Shown piece after piece: positions 8,694 through 17,971 of a DNA stretch of 64,000 nucleotides. The stretch is from Flavobacteriia bacterium (GTDB lineage Bacteria > Bacteroidota > Bacteroidia > Flavobacteriales_D > Crocinitomicaceae), in contig RFQZ01000003.1 of assembly GCA_009924735.1 (NCBI GenBank), positions 1 through 64,000 of the forward strand, read 5' to 3'. The notes under the pieces are model-generated. The model saw only the letters and a list, made by a program, of their open reading frames with translations, searched no databases and was not told the origin of the DNA. How positions within the stretch are numbered: position 1 is the first letter of the stretch; each line of letters starts with the position of its first letter. Made by a program: the position numbers and the translations under genes.

Positions 8694-9378
8694 AGTGTGG
8701 CGTTGGGTTTTACTTTCCTTGATGTTCACGCAAGTGAGCGCACAATCGTACACTTCAGAGTTGTGGGTCTTAAGTGGAATAAAAACAGAACTTTCAAAAA
8801 AAATTGATTTAGGGCTATCGGTGAATCAACGCTATGGCACCCAAGGATTGGAGACTTTCTTTCCGGAAGGCATGCTGCGTTTTAAGGCGAGTAAGTGGTT
8901 TCGCCCTTCTGTTGAATATCGATTTATCGCTAAAAAGCGCTTGGATGGTTCTTATGGAACGAGCCAAAGAATTAACTTGAATGCGTTGTTTACCCATACC
9001 AAAAAAAGGTTAGACGTAGGGTTGAGGTTACGTTATCAGTTTGGGTTCAATCGCTTCTCGTATGCTTATGACTCGGAATTTGACGTTGCTTTTCGCGTTA
9101 AGCCTTATTTTACTTACGATGTTAAAGATTTCATACTTTCGCCCACTGTGAGCACGGAGTTTTTTTATGACCCTACCCATTCTGCTTCAGGTCAACAGAT
9201 AAAAAAGATACGTTCATACTTGGGAACCACATTGGATTTAAATTCACCTCATGAGTTTTCATTTGGATATTATTACGATTGGAATGTAAACCAGTGGAAT
9301 CCGACCAACAAGCACATTTTCATGTTATCCTACCAATATAAATGGAAGCGTTCGACTTCGAAGAAGGACATTCATTAA
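8647..9378 (+). CDS. DUF2490-like outer-membrane beta-barrel protein
   Basis: Up to 243 residues, with a hydrophobic export segment ending MFTQVSAQ, then repeated amphipathic strands (WVLSGIKTELSKKIDLGLSVNQR, FRPSVEYRFIAK, VGLRLRYQFGF, SFGYYYDWNV) ending LSYQYKW, typical of a small outer-membrane barrel such as DUF2490. Two starts are possible. The ATG at 8647 overlaps the lipoprotein gene by 47 bases and gives a long basic n-region. A GTG at 8695 lies one base after that gene's stop and gives a neat signal peptide (MWRWVLLSLMFTQ). The 3' end comes 4 bases before the convergent cyclase gene. Function unknown. Confidence 0.82.
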   Translation: MKSLTLVKFYLKNTNKVWRWVLLSLMFTQVSAQSYTSELWVLSGIKTELSKKIDLGLSVNQRYGTQGLETFFPEGMLRFKASKWFRPSVEYRFIAKKRLDGSYGTSQRINLNALFTHTKKRLDVGLRLRYQFGFNRFSYAYDSEFDVAFRVKPYFTYDVKDFILSPTVSTEFFYDPTHSASGQQIKKIRSYLGTTLDLNSPHEFSFGYYYDWNVNQWNPTNKHIFMLSYQYKWKRSTSKKDIH

Positions 9379-9382
9379 ACGA

Positions 9383-12300
9383 TCAATAAGCATTTTCAGT
9401 TAATCTCGCGATTACCTTCTCGAGGTTTTGAAGTTTGCGCTCTTGCCTGCTTGAAATAGATGTTTCTGTAAAGTATTTATGTTGTTGAAGAAACTTCACT
9501 TGAATTTCATCCCATTCTTTTGCGGAACCGATTTTTCCTTTCCCGAGTAGTTCTTTTTTTAGGTTGTCAGAAATGACATCAAAATGGGTCGTTCCCAGAT
9601 AATCTAAGTCTGCGTCGCAAATAATTTCTTGCAGTTTGTTCACAGGTTTATGGGGTATTTGGGTGGCAAATATCAATTCTGAAATGGTTTTGATGTGTTG
9701 CTCAGTAAACCCATATTTTGGCAACATTTCTTCTGCCATTTTCGCCCCAATAGGCTCATTATGTTCATATTGATGAATAAAGCCTGCATCGTGAAAAAGT
9801 GCGGCCGTTTTCAGTAGAAACAAACCTTCATCTGTAACGCCTTCCAAAAGAGCGATGCGTTCAACGGCCTTGACGACTTCCTTGGTGTGTTCGAGGGTGT
9901 GGTAAAACAAATCGTTAGGCAAAGCGGTCTCGAGTAAATGCACAAGTTCATTTTCAGCTTTGTAGTATTTTATGGAGCTAAAATAATGCAACGATACGAT
10001 TTCATAGAAGCGGTCATTTGGCACCAACCCCTCTCCCTTTATTGAAAGTTCCGGTTTAATCCTTTTGATTTCATACATGTCAATGATGGCTTTTGATTTC
10101 ATTTGGGCTTTACCCATGCTTTCAAATTCAAAATAAGGCTCAACGATTTTAAAAGTATGCTCAGAAATCGCAACAGATCCTGGTTTAGCGAGCATTTCCA
10201 TGCGCTGCGCTTTGTTTACGGCAGAACCCCAAACATCGTATGCTATTTTCAGTTTTCCAATAATGCCGGCGGTTACAGGCCCCGTGTTAATGCCAATTCT
10301 GATTTCCCAATAGTCTTTGTGGTTGGCAATGGCTTCATACTTTCTTGCCTTCATGTAGTCTTGAATTTGCAAGGAAGCGATGCAACTGTCGATGGCATGT
10401 GTGGAGTTTTTTTCTGGGATTCCGCCCACCGCCATGTATGCATCCCCAATGGTTTTGATTTTTTCGAGGTTATTTGCGAGGATAATCTGATCAAATCTAC
10501 GGAACAACACGTCAAGTTTATTCACCAAACGGGAAGGGGTCATCGACTCTGCAATTTTCGTAAATCCCACCACATCGGTAAAAATAATTGATGCAGATTC
10601 ATATGCTTTTGCTTGTACTTTTCCCCTAACCTTCAACTCCTTCACTACCTGTGCAGGAAGCGCATTTCCCAACCATCGTTCTGCATTTTCTTTCTCGATA
10701 AACAGTAATTTTTGTTGTAGGATCACCTTTTCTTTCTCTTCTTTAATGACTTCGTTCTGAAGTTCTATTTTGTATTTCTGTTCTCTGATTTCCTTGGTTC
10801 GTTGGACAATTTTCATTTCCAATTTTACATTTTCTCGCCGTGTTTTTTCGATTCTTTTACGGATGTAAATCACCACGGCAATGAATAATAAAATGGCCAT
10901 AAAAATCCAAAATTCAACGGTTGCCCACAACGGAGGATTGATTATAACCGTTAACAAGGCAGGCGTCTCTGTCCAATCCCCGCCCCCAAAACGAGAATAA
11001 ATTCTTACATAATACGTCCCGGATGCCAAAGAGTTGAATGAAATGCGATTTGATTTTCCCAGAAGAATGGTATCTGTTTCTTCCCCGATGATTACGTATT
11101 TATAGTCAACATTTCTAGACAGGTGGAGGGAGTTCGGTTGAAAAAAGATTTCAAAATTGCGAAAGTTGTAATCCAATTCCACCAGGTTGGCTTGGTCGGC
11201 TAATTCGGTTCCAAGGATGAAACCTTTTGGCCAACGGCTGTTTTTTCTTTCAAATTTTATTCTTGAAATAATGGGATATTGCTGCAGGGATTCCTGGGAG
11301 AAATCTTTGGGGTTGAAATAGTTAAAACCAAAAATCCCACCGAAAAAAATCCGCCCTTTTGCATCGCGATAATATGCATTGGAGTTAAATTCGTTTACTT
11401 CTCCGCCAAATTTTTCATTGTAGGCATCTAACTTTCCATGAATGTCCAAACAAACAATGCCTCGGTTGGTACTTACCCATAACTTGCCAAATTGATCTTT
11501 CACAATGCCATTGATCACATTGTTTGGCAGGCCATCTTTCTTGGTTATGGAGGTACATTTTCCAGTGGTGAAATCAACGGTAATTAGGCCTGAACCATAC
11601 GTTCCAATGACCATGACATTGGGAGAGAATACGGAAAGACACATTAAAGGATCGTTGGTTAAGGCTTTGATTTTTCGATTCAGCGGGTGGGGAATCAGTA
11701 CGAAAGTTTCATTTTTAAATTCAAGTTGGCACAGGCCGATGTTCTCCATTAATACCCAATATTTCCCTTTGATTTTCACCAAATCTCGGGCGCTTCCATA
11801 TGGGGCTTTTTTTCCGACCACCCTTATTTCGCTGAACGATTTGGATTTAAAATTAAAGAACAAAACACCCGCATTGGTCGCAACTATGTAATGCTCTTTG
11901 AGTGCCGCTACTTTGTAAAAATGTTTGTGCTTTACTTTTATTTTGGGGTCTTTGATGGGAATGGGTGTAAATGGATTCCTCGCATTTGGGTTAAACAGAA
12001 AGATTCCATCATAGCATGTTAAGAGATAGGAATTGTTTTTTATTCTCAAGATGTCTAACACAGATGCATCGCCGCCATACGACATGGTTTTAGCACCTGC
12101 ACGGTTATGATGGGTAAGTTTCGAAGTTGAAAAATCCAAAATAGAAACCCCAAGGTCTGTACCAATGAGCACTTGATTTGAGGAGGTACCTGACTGAAAG
12201 CTCCAAACATTTTCGCAGGGCAGTCCTTTGTCAAGTATCCCAGAGGGACCTATCTTAGTCAGGCCAATTTGTTGATCGATGAAACTTGAAACACCTCGGT

Positions 12301-13237
12301 CAGAGCCCACCCAAAACACATTGCTTTTGTCCTTGTAGAGAACGCTAAGAAGATTGGAAGAAAGACTTTGGGATTGAAAAATGTCAGACGTATAATTCTG
12401 AACCTTTCCTTTACTGTTTATGGTAAACAGTCCATTTTGCGCAGTTGCAATGAGCCACAACCCATTGATTTCTTGCAATCCCACAACGCTTATTTTTTCA
12501 AGGTCTTTGAACTGTGTGAACACTTTGATTTTTTGTCGTGTCTTCAGGTTTACGCTATAGGTTCCTTGGGCAGAAAAAACATAAAGCGTTCCTTTTACAC
12601 AAAAGATTCCGTTCACTGGAACTTCACTTGCAGAAACCATTTCGGTAGAACTGGAAGGAGAGGTTAGCCATAATACTTGGTTGTTTTCTCCCAAAAGCAT
12701 TAACCCCTTTGTGGCAGGCGTAATGGTTTTTACCACAAAGTTCGGATGGTTCCAAACGGAAAATTTCTTTGTGTAAACGTTAAACACATAGGTTTCATGG
12801 TCATCGGTTAAGAGAAGTAATTCTTTATCATTGAGCACCTCTGTTTGGATAAAAGTCCAACGTCTATTCTTGTTGGGAAAATAGGTGTGAAAAATTTCGT
12901 TTTTCGCATGGAAGGAGAGCAGTCCACTCTTGGTTCCAAACCAAAGGTTTCCAGCAACATCTTTACAGGCAGAAAAGACATAGGCATCCTCGATTCCTTT
13001 TTCTTGGTATTTTTGAAAGACGGAAAAGTTTACCCCATCGAAACGATTCAGTCCTTCTTGGGTTCCAAACCAAATTTGATGTTGGTTGTCTTCAATGATT
13101 GCTGTAACCGAAGACTGGGAAAGACCATCGGTAATGCGAAAATTCGTAAAAGAGATTTCCGATTGCGCAAAATCCAAAAAAGAAAGGAAACAAAGTGTAA
13201 AAAGGAGATTCCCTTTCAATTGCTTAAAAGGGAACAT
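9383..13237 (-). CDS. Propeller sensor with class III adenylate cyclase and HD phosphohydrolase domains
   Basis: 1284 residues. In order: a signal peptide (1-24); a periplasmic two-component-type beta-propeller with repeats such as IWFGTQEGLNRFDG, LWFGTKSGLL and LWVSTNRGIV (about 30-650); a Y_Y_Y-like domain (about 700-765); one membrane helix (about 770-793); a charged coiled coil (about 795-860); a class III nucleotide cyclase (about 875-1060); and a C-terminal HD domain (about 1110-1284). Metal aspartates D888 (FTDVVGF) and D932 (IGDAYM) are present. K928 and D1001 (AYDVWG) are the ATP-selecting residues, and N1008 and R1012 complete the site. The HD motif is H1149-D1150, with an earlier HTxxHT and a later CDADLDYLG. 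It may make a cyclic nucleotide in answer to an outside signal; the HD activity is unknown. Confidence 0.9.
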   Translation of the reverse strand: MFPFKQLKGNLLFTLCFLSFLDFAQSEISFTNFRITDGLSQSSVTAIIEDNQHQIWFGTQEGLNRFDGVNFSVFQKYQEKGIEDAYVFSACKDVAGNLWFGTKSGLLSFHAKNEIFHTYFPNKNRRWTFIQTEVLNDKELLLLTDDHETYVFNVYTKKFSVWNHPNFVVKTITPATKGLMLLGENNQVLWLTSPSSSTEMVSASEVPVNGIFCVKGTLYVFSAQGTYSVNLKTRQKIKVFTQFKDLEKISVVGLQEINGLWLIATAQNGLFTINSKGKVQNYTSDIFQSQSLSSNLLSVLYKDKSNVFWVGSDRGVSSFIDQQIGLTKIGPSGILDKGLPCENVWSFQSGTSSNQVLIGTDLGVSILDFSTSKLTHHNRAGAKTMSYGGDASVLDILRIKNNSYLLTCYDGIFLFNPNARNPFTPIPIKDPKIKVKHKHFYKVAALKEHYIVATNAGVLFFNFKSKSFSEIRVVGKKAPYGSARDLVKIKGKYWVLMENIGLCQLEFKNETFVLIPHPLNRKIKALTNDPLMCLSVFSPNVMVIGTYGSGLITVDFTTGKCTSITKKDGLPNNVINGIVKDQFGKLWVSTNRGIVCLDIHGKLDAYNEKFGGEVNEFNSNAYYRDAKGRIFFGGIFGFNYFNPKDFSQESLQQYPIISRIKFERKNSRWPKGFILGTELADQANLVELDYNFRNFEIFFQPNSLHLSRNVDYKYVIIGEETDTILLGKSNRISFNSLASGTYYVRIYSRFGGGDWTETPALLTVIINPPLWATVEFWIFMAILLFIAVVIYIRKRIEKTRRENVKLEMKIVQRTKEIREQKYKIELQNEVIKEEKEKVILQQKLLFIEKENAERWLGNALPAQVVKELKVRGKVQAKAYESASIIFTDVVGFTKIAESMTPSRLVNKLDVLFRRFDQIILANNLEKIKTIGDAYMAVGGIPEKNSTHAIDSCIASLQIQDYMKARKYEAIANHKDYWEIRIGINTGPVTAGIIGKLKIAYDVWGSAVNKAQRMEMLAKPGSVAISEHTFKIVEPYFEFESMGKAQMKSKAIIDMYEIKRIKPELSIKGEGLVPNDRFYEIVSLHYFSSIKYYKAENELVHLLETALPNDLFYHTLEHTKEVVKAVERIALLEGVTDEGLFLLKTAALFHDAGFIHQYEHNEPIGAKMAEEMLPKYGFTEQHIKTISELIFATQIPHKPVNKLQEIICDADLDYLGTTHFDVISDNLKKELLGKGKIGSAKEWDEIQVKFLQQHKYFTETSISSRQERKLQNLEKVIARLTENAY

Positions 13238-13394
13238 ACCTCATGTATTTTATTTGGATTTCTTCTCGTGTGATTTCAAGTAAACGAGCTGTGCAAGTGT
13301 CAACGATGGCATACTTTGGATTCACGGCACACATATTTAATTCTAAGGTAGCCAAATATTGTTGAAACCTTCTAAAAAGTTAAAAAAACATGTT

Positions 13395-14600
13395 TTATCT
13401 TGTCGAATTTATGTTCTTTTTACTCTTTTGCACATTGAATCCAATGTTTAATCCCACATAGCCCCCTCCTTTTTGGGAAGAGTAGAAAGCATTCACGGGA
13501 ACGTTCAATGCGCCGCGACGGAAGGTCCTTCCAAAGGCAAAAACAAAGGTTGTATTGATGGATTTCGAACCTCTAACATCAAAATGCTTAGCGAAATGGT
13601 AATTTGAATTAAATTGCTCCGGAGTTGGTGGCGTAAAAACACCGTTAACATTGTACTCCGGGTAGGCTGCATTGTTATAAAAATTTTCATTGCAATACTG
13701 ATTCCAATCTGTTTCGCTAAAATAACCACGGTTTGTTTGGTGGTCGGTATCGAAAAAGCCCTGACTGGTTGATTTAACGCTAAAACCAGGGCCAAAAGCA
13801 AATTCCCAACCCGCTTTTCCAAACCTGAAACCATTCATAATTGTCAAGGATGGAATGAACTTGCCTTGTTCAAGTCCACTTGCGTTAATGACGCATTCAA
13901 CCAACGCAGAGAAATTCTCCGTTCCGACGTACTGTCCTTCCACTTGATAACCAATCATACTTACCCCTGGAAAAATGTCCAATCCACCTTCCTCTTCGCT
14001 TCGTTTCGCAAACTCACTGAGTGAGCCTACCATAAAGGCGTAACCGATGCGAGGCCCGCTGTTGTTTATTTTTCCTACATTATTTGATGAAATGGGCTCG
14101 TTTTTAAAAGTCAATCTTTGAGCCGTTACTTTGTCAATTTCAATTTGATTCATTTCTTTAACCATTTGTTCAATCATTCGCTGAATTTCTGGTTCTTGAT
14201 TGTCAAATTCTTTGACCAAAGATTGGTAAATCGTTCTGTTTTTAACATCAACCATTTTTAACGTAATGGCAATTTTATTTCCCAAGCCATCAAAACTTCC
14301 ACACAAAACATAATCTACCTTCAATCCTTCACCGATGTCCGACAAACAATTCAAACCATAGCATCCACTTGAAAATGAAGCATTTGATTTAATTACATCC
14401 ACCATGTCAAACTCATCCAAAACTCTATATTTATCAATTTTAATAAGTTCTAACCGCATCATTTTTGCAGCGATTTCGCTTTTTATTGAAAGGTTGTTAA
14501 CATTGGGATTAGCAACCGCGATGCTTTTGCTCATTTGATTTTGGGACAAACCCTGAAAGCAAAGCATTAATCCAAACAAAGAAGTGTACAATAATTTCAT
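13395..14600 (-). CDS. CsgG/FlgO-like N-terminal domain joined to an outer-membrane barrel-like region
   Basis: 401 residues with a signal peptide (MKLLYTSLFGLMLCFQGLSQ). The N-terminal part (about 25-155) reads like CsgG/FlgO/TolB-N proteins: IAAKMMRLELIKIDKYRVLD, then a CYGLNC pair, then LKVDYVLCGSFDGLG and ITLKMVDVKNRTIY. From about 190 on the pattern changes to glycine and aromatic strands (IGYAFMVG, MIGYQVEGQYVG, FRFGKAGWEFAFGPGF, GGGYVGLNIGFNV), typical of outer-membrane barrels. The fusion suggests a periplasmic sensing or assembly domain attached to a barrel. It stands alone: 157 bases separate it from the cyclase gene downstream and 106 bases from the operon upstream. Function unknown; the domain reading is moderate. 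Confidence 0.72.
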   Translation of the reverse strand: MKLLYTSLFGLMLCFQGLSQNQMSKSIAVANPNVNNLSIKSEIAAKMMRLELIKIDKYRVLDEFDMVDVIKSNASFSSGCYGLNCLSDIGEGLKVDYVLCGSFDGLGNKIAITLKMVDVKNRTIYQSLVKEFDNQEPEIQRMIEQMVKEMNQIEIDKVTAQRLTFKNEPISSNNVGKINNSGPRIGYAFMVGSLSEFAKRSEEEGGLDIFPGVSMIGYQVEGQYVGTENFSALVECVINASGLEQGKFIPSLTIMNGFRFGKAGWEFAFGPGFSVKSTSQGFFDTDHQTNRGYFSETDWNQYCNENFYNNAAYPEYNVNGVFTPPTPEQFNSNYHFAKHFDVRGSKSINTTFVFAFGRTFRRGALNVPVNAFYSSQKGGGYVGLNIGFNVQKSKKNINSTR

Positions 14601-14706
14601 GTGCTTTAAATTTTAAGTTTAGGCAAATGTCCAAAGAAGTGGAAACACGCAAAAACTGAATTTAAGCACTGGGAATTTTCTACTTGCGAAATTCACAAGT
14701 GGAAAG

Positions 14707-15411
14707 TTAAAGCAGGTCTCCCGAAGATTTATAAATCCTACGGATGGCAACAAAATAAAAGAAGGATCCAACGATAAGGAGCACGTGACTAAGGTCGTTG
14801 CGATCAAACCAAGGATGTAGGTTAATTTTCAATCCTTGAATGAAAACATTTGGAAACAATACCAATGCACCGAACCAAAAATATTTAAAATTCTCGTTGA
14901 TTTTCTTTTGATAGTTGGCCGCCAAATAACCCACTGCGTATGCCATTCCAATAAGGGTATACAACGCAGGGATCCGAAGACCAATTGGTGGATTATTCTC
15001 CAAATCCAAACATGCAAATACAAGAATTTCGGCCAAAAAGAAAACAATAAACTTTAGCCCAAAAATGATTTTCAGTGCCTTAATTTTGGTTTTGTCCACA
15101 TAAATGGAAACCATCGCCAATTCGACTAAATACGTGGAAACCATACCCAATAACCAAGAGGGATACCTGCCGATAATGCCTGTGTAATGGTATAAACCAT
15201 GACCAAGGCCACCCATCAAAAAGGAAATCCCAAAAACAAGAAAATATGCTCTCCAAAGGCGATAAAAAGGGGTTTTACTTTTGGGGAAATTGAAATAGAC
15301 GAGCAAGGCAAACGTAAAAATCAAGGTGTTTCCCACTATGGAATTGGGTTCAAGAATCACTACATCGCCAATGTTCCATTGTATTTTTTCAAAATCTTTT
15401 CCAATGAGCAT
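14707..15411 (-). CDS. Multi-pass membrane protein, possibly DUF6962-like
   Basis: 234 residues with about seven hydrophobic segments (for example NTLIFTFALLVYF, AYFLVFGISFLMGGLGHGLY, FIVFFLAEILVFACL, LLIVGSFFYFVAI). Conserved-looking polar features inside the membrane region are GLGHGLYHYTG and, near the end, DRNDLSH, whose histidines could bind a metal. I recall similar proteins as DUF6962 but cannot verify it. Its ATG overlaps the stop of the SDR gene by one base (TAATG), so it is the last member of a five-gene operon (HTH, epimerase, CPBP, SDR, this gene). No function is known. Confidence 0.75.
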   Translation of the reverse strand: MLIGKDFEKIQWNIGDVVILEPNSIVGNTLIFTFALLVYFNFPKSKTPFYRLWRAYFLVFGISFLMGGLGHGLYHYTGIIGRYPSWLLGMVSTYLVELAMVSIYVDKTKIKALKIIFGLKFIVFFLAEILVFACLDLENNPPIGLRIPALYTLIGMAYAVGYLAANYQKKINENFKYFWFGALVLFPNVFIQGLKINLHPWFDRNDLSHVLLIVGSFFYFVAIRRIYKSSGDLL

Positions 15412-16220
15412 TATTGATTTCCCTCCTCGAATTTGTGAATGTTTTTCAAAATCAGTTTTTCTACCAACAGGGGTATTCTTGCTTGTAAAAACAAATTCAC
15501 CTTGCCCAGTGGGGTTAATGTTATGATGTATTTTCGCTTTCTCATAGATTTAAGGGTTGCCTTTGCAACCTGTTCCATGCTTTGTATCTTCTTGTCCTTC
15601 CTTGGTTTCAATACCACAAAGTTTCCATCTGCGCCAATCGCTTCTTTGTTTTCTACGATTTCGGTTTTACCAACCAAAACGATACCTGCGTGTACCTTAT
15701 GTTTTTTCTCTTCAATTCGAATGGATTCAACAAAAGCACGTAGCGCCATTTTTGCAGCACAGTACGGACCCAATCCTGGTAACCCTCGAATGCCTGCAAG
15801 GCTTGAAATAAAAACGACACTTCCTTGGGTTTTTCGTAAATACGGAAGGGCATAAATGGTAGGGAAAATGGCCCCATATACATTGCTTTCAAATATTTGA
15901 CCAATCACTTCTGGCGAAAGTTCTGCAATGGTGCCTCGGCTTGATAAGCCAACGTTATTTACCAATCCATCTATTCTTCCAAAGTGGGAATAGGTGTCCT
16001 CGATCAATGTATTTGCCCCCTCTTTGGTAGAAACATCTGCGGGTATGGCAATGGTTTTGGGACATTGGCCTTGGATTTCATTTAGGGCTGCCATCAACCT
16101 TGTTTCATTTCGTCCATTTAACACCACCCATGCACCTTGTTTTGCCAATTCGAATGCAATGGCCTTTCCAATTCCCCTGTTTGAGCCAGTAACAATAATA
16201 ACTTTATTTGCGAAGCTCAT
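15411..16220 (-). CDS. Short-chain dehydrogenase/reductase (SDR)
   Basis: 269 residues of a classical NAD(P)-dependent SDR. The Rossmann glycine motif TGSNRGIGKAIA is at about 12-23, the NNVG motif (LVNNVGLSSRG) at about 87, the catalytic serine in VVFISSLAG, and the YxxxK pair in YCAAKMALRAF. The arginine after the TGSN loop and the following residues hint at NADPH rather than NADH. A C-terminal basic and hydrophobic tail (MRKRKYIITLTPLGKVNLFLQ) suggests membrane attachment and a lipid-like substrate, as in ketosphinganine or acyl reductases; this is inference. It starts 3 bases after the CPBP stop and overlaps the next gene by one base. Confidence 0.92.
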   Translation of the reverse strand: MSFANKVIIVTGSNRGIGKAIAFELAKQGAWVVLNGRNETRLMAALNEIQGQCPKTIAIPADVSTKEGANTLIEDTYSHFGRIDGLVNNVGLSSRGTIAELSPEVIGQIFESNVYGAIFPTIYALPYLRKTQGSVVFISSLAGIRGLPGLGPYCAAKMALRAFVESIRIEEKKHKVHAGIVLVGKTEIVENKEAIGADGNFVVLKPRKDKKIQSMEQVAKATLKSMRKRKYIITLTPLGKVNLFLQARIPLLVEKLILKNIHKFEEGNQ

Positions 16221-16223
16221 GCT

Positions 16224-16973
16224 TTACTTTTTCCAATGTGTATAATGAATGTCCGGATGGTAGCGAAGTGCGGTCAAACTGTTGGTCCACGCCAATGCAA
16301 CATGCACCAAAAATGCAATCCAAATGTTGCCGCTTTGCAAGGTTAGGATGCACAATACCAATCCCAGGGGGGCGGCCCCGATGGTTTCGTCGAGTCCTTT
16401 AGGAATATGGGTTGCGGCATACAAGGCAATGTTTATGGCGATGGCTGGCCAGATCCCAAGGGTCTCTGCAAGTGGAAATAACAAAACACCACGGAACAAA
16501 AGTTCGTATCCAAAAAGGTAAATTGCCCAGCCCAATAAATTGATATAAAAGGTTTTGCGGTCCCAATTTTTCGCTCGAATTTGCGGGTAGTTTACCAGGT
16601 TTTTGGGTTTTTTCGCTGAAAAATATGCCATTGGGATGACCAATATGGAAAGGCCTAAGGTCCAAACCAAAGAAAACAATAGGGTATCCTTCCTGCCATT
16701 CAACCCAAAATATCCTAATGAATCATCGGGGAAGAGACAAAGCATCGTAAGCAAGGGTAAAATACCCATCCAGAGAAAGCCCATGTATTTAGTGAAAAAG
16801 ATGTGTTTTCTACAGGCAAGGTCGTGGGCGTATTTCTTAAAAAACCAGGCTTTGATGGCGGCTGATTTGGACAGGAACCAAAACGTTGAAAAGCCGATAA
16901 GCGCACAAAAAATAGCCGTAATCGCTTTGGCGGCATTGGAATCCAAATGAAAATCTATGGGAATTGTGTACAT
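16224..16973 (-). CDS. CPBP-family intramembrane protein (glutamic-type, atypical motif)
   Basis: 249 residues from the ATG at 16973, 4 bases after the epimerase stop; an upstream start would overlap that gene by over 120 bases. About seven membrane helices are visible. CPBP (Rce1/Abi) proteases have motif 1 EExxxR, motif 2 FxxxH and a late HxxxN/B. Here motif 1 reads YELLFRG, so only the second glutamate is kept. Motif 2 is YAATH, and the third segment is HVALAWTNS. Loss of the first glutamate could mean altered or no proteolysis. The family acts on prenylated proteins or in immunity and self-processing; the substrate here is unknown. Fourth in the HTH-headed operon counting from the 3' end. 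Confidence 0.82.
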   Translation of the reverse strand: MYTIPIDFHLDSNAAKAITAIFCALIGFSTFWFLSKSAAIKAWFFKKYAHDLACRKHIFFTKYMGFLWMGILPLLTMLCLFPDDSLGYFGLNGRKDTLLFSLVWTLGLSILVIPMAYFSAKKPKNLVNYPQIRAKNWDRKTFYINLLGWAIYLFGYELLFRGVLLFPLAETLGIWPAIAINIALYAATHIPKGLDETIGAAPLGLVLCILTLQSGNIWIAFLVHVALAWTNSLTALRYHPDIHYTHWKK

Positions 16974-16977
16974 AAAA

Positions 16978-17970
16978 TCAGTCAATATAATTGTTTTCTT
17001 TCCACCATTGCAAACATATTTCAATGGCCGTCTCGATCGGTGTGCTTGGCAAGGCGAGTTCTTTTCTTGCTTTTTCCACTGAATAATACTGCTCAACCGT
17101 TGCAAGTTGTGCCATGGAAAAACTTAAGTTTGGTTTTTTTGAAAAAAGACGTGCAAAAATCGAATTTACGGCACCGACAAGTAACAAAAGAACATTGGGA
17201 ACCCGTCTTAATTTAAATGGGATTCCACGCACATTGCAAGCTTTACGAAAGTACGCATCAAACGTGAGGTTTTCATTTCCTACGATGTAACATTCTCCTT
17301 TTCTACCTAATTGAAGGGCGTTTACTGCAGCTACAGCCACGTCCAAGGAACAGACAAAATTCTTCCCTCCGGAGGCAAAACCGGGTATGTTTCCTTTGAA
17401 AAGCTCCATGATCATTTTTCCTGAACTCGGACCCGTATCAAAAGGACCCACCATGAACGTTGGGTTGACCACGACGGCGGGGAAACCATTTTTTTCATGC
17501 TCCTCCAATAGGAAACTTTGCGCAGCGTACTTACTGTCTACGTAATCCATTTTAAATACTTCACTAAGAAAAGGTGTGTTTTCATCCCCTGGGGCATCCA
17601 TCGGTCCATGGCTAAATGAATTGGCCGTACCAATTTGCACAAACCCTTTGATGTGGTGTTTTTTAGAGGCAGCTACTAGGTTTTTCACACCGTCAAAATT
17701 TACCTTCCAATGCAGCGCTTCCCGTCTTGGCCATATGGAAGTATAGGCAGCCACATTGATAATGTAATCACACCCTTGAACCGCTCGTTCCATTGAGTCC
17801 TTATCTAACAAATCCGCTGGGGTCTTTTCGAGGGGCAAACCATCCAATACAGGCACATTCCTGCCGGGTTGTATCATCGCTTTAACCTCGTATCCTTGTT
17901 GAAGTGCTTCGCGACAAATACTTGCGCCTAACATTCCATCTGCACCGGTAATTAATATCTTTCCTTTCAC
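16978..17970 (-). CDS. NAD-dependent epimerase/dehydratase family protein
   Basis: 330 residues of an extended SDR. The N-terminal nucleotide motif is ITGADGMLGASIC (TGxxGxxG, about residues 6-18), followed by DLLDKDSMERAVQGCDYIINVAA. The active-site tyrosine and lysine are probably in YVDSKYAAQSF (YxxxK), with serine in IGTANSFSHG. It resembles dihydroflavonol 4-reductase or 3-beta-hydroxysteroid dehydrogenase-like reductases more than sugar epimerases. The start is GTG at 17970, one base after the TAA of the HTH gene (TAAAGTG), which suggests termination-reinitiation. It lies second in the operon. The actual substrate cannot be told from sequence. Confidence 0.88.
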   Translation of the reverse strand: MKGKILITGADGMLGASICREALQQGYEVKAMIQPGRNVPVLDGLPLEKTPADLLDKDSMERAVQGCDYIINVAAYTSIWPRREALHWKVNFDGVKNLVAASKKHHIKGFVQIGTANSFSHGPMDAPGDENTPFLSEVFKMDYVDSKYAAQSFLLEEHEKNGFPAVVVNPTFMVGPFDTGPSSGKMIMELFKGNIPGFASGGKNFVCSLDVAVAAVNALQLGRKGECYIVGNENLTFDAYFRKACNVRGIPFKLRRVPNVLLLLVGAVNSIFARLFSKKPNLSFSMAQLATVEQYYSVEKARKELALPSTPIETAIEICLQWWKENNYID

Positions 17971-17971
17971 T

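Noticed and set aside
10103-10591. + strand open frame of 162 codons inside the cyclase gene
   Set aside because: Complementary to the conserved cyclase domain, with no ribosome site, no promoter box and no recognisable protein.
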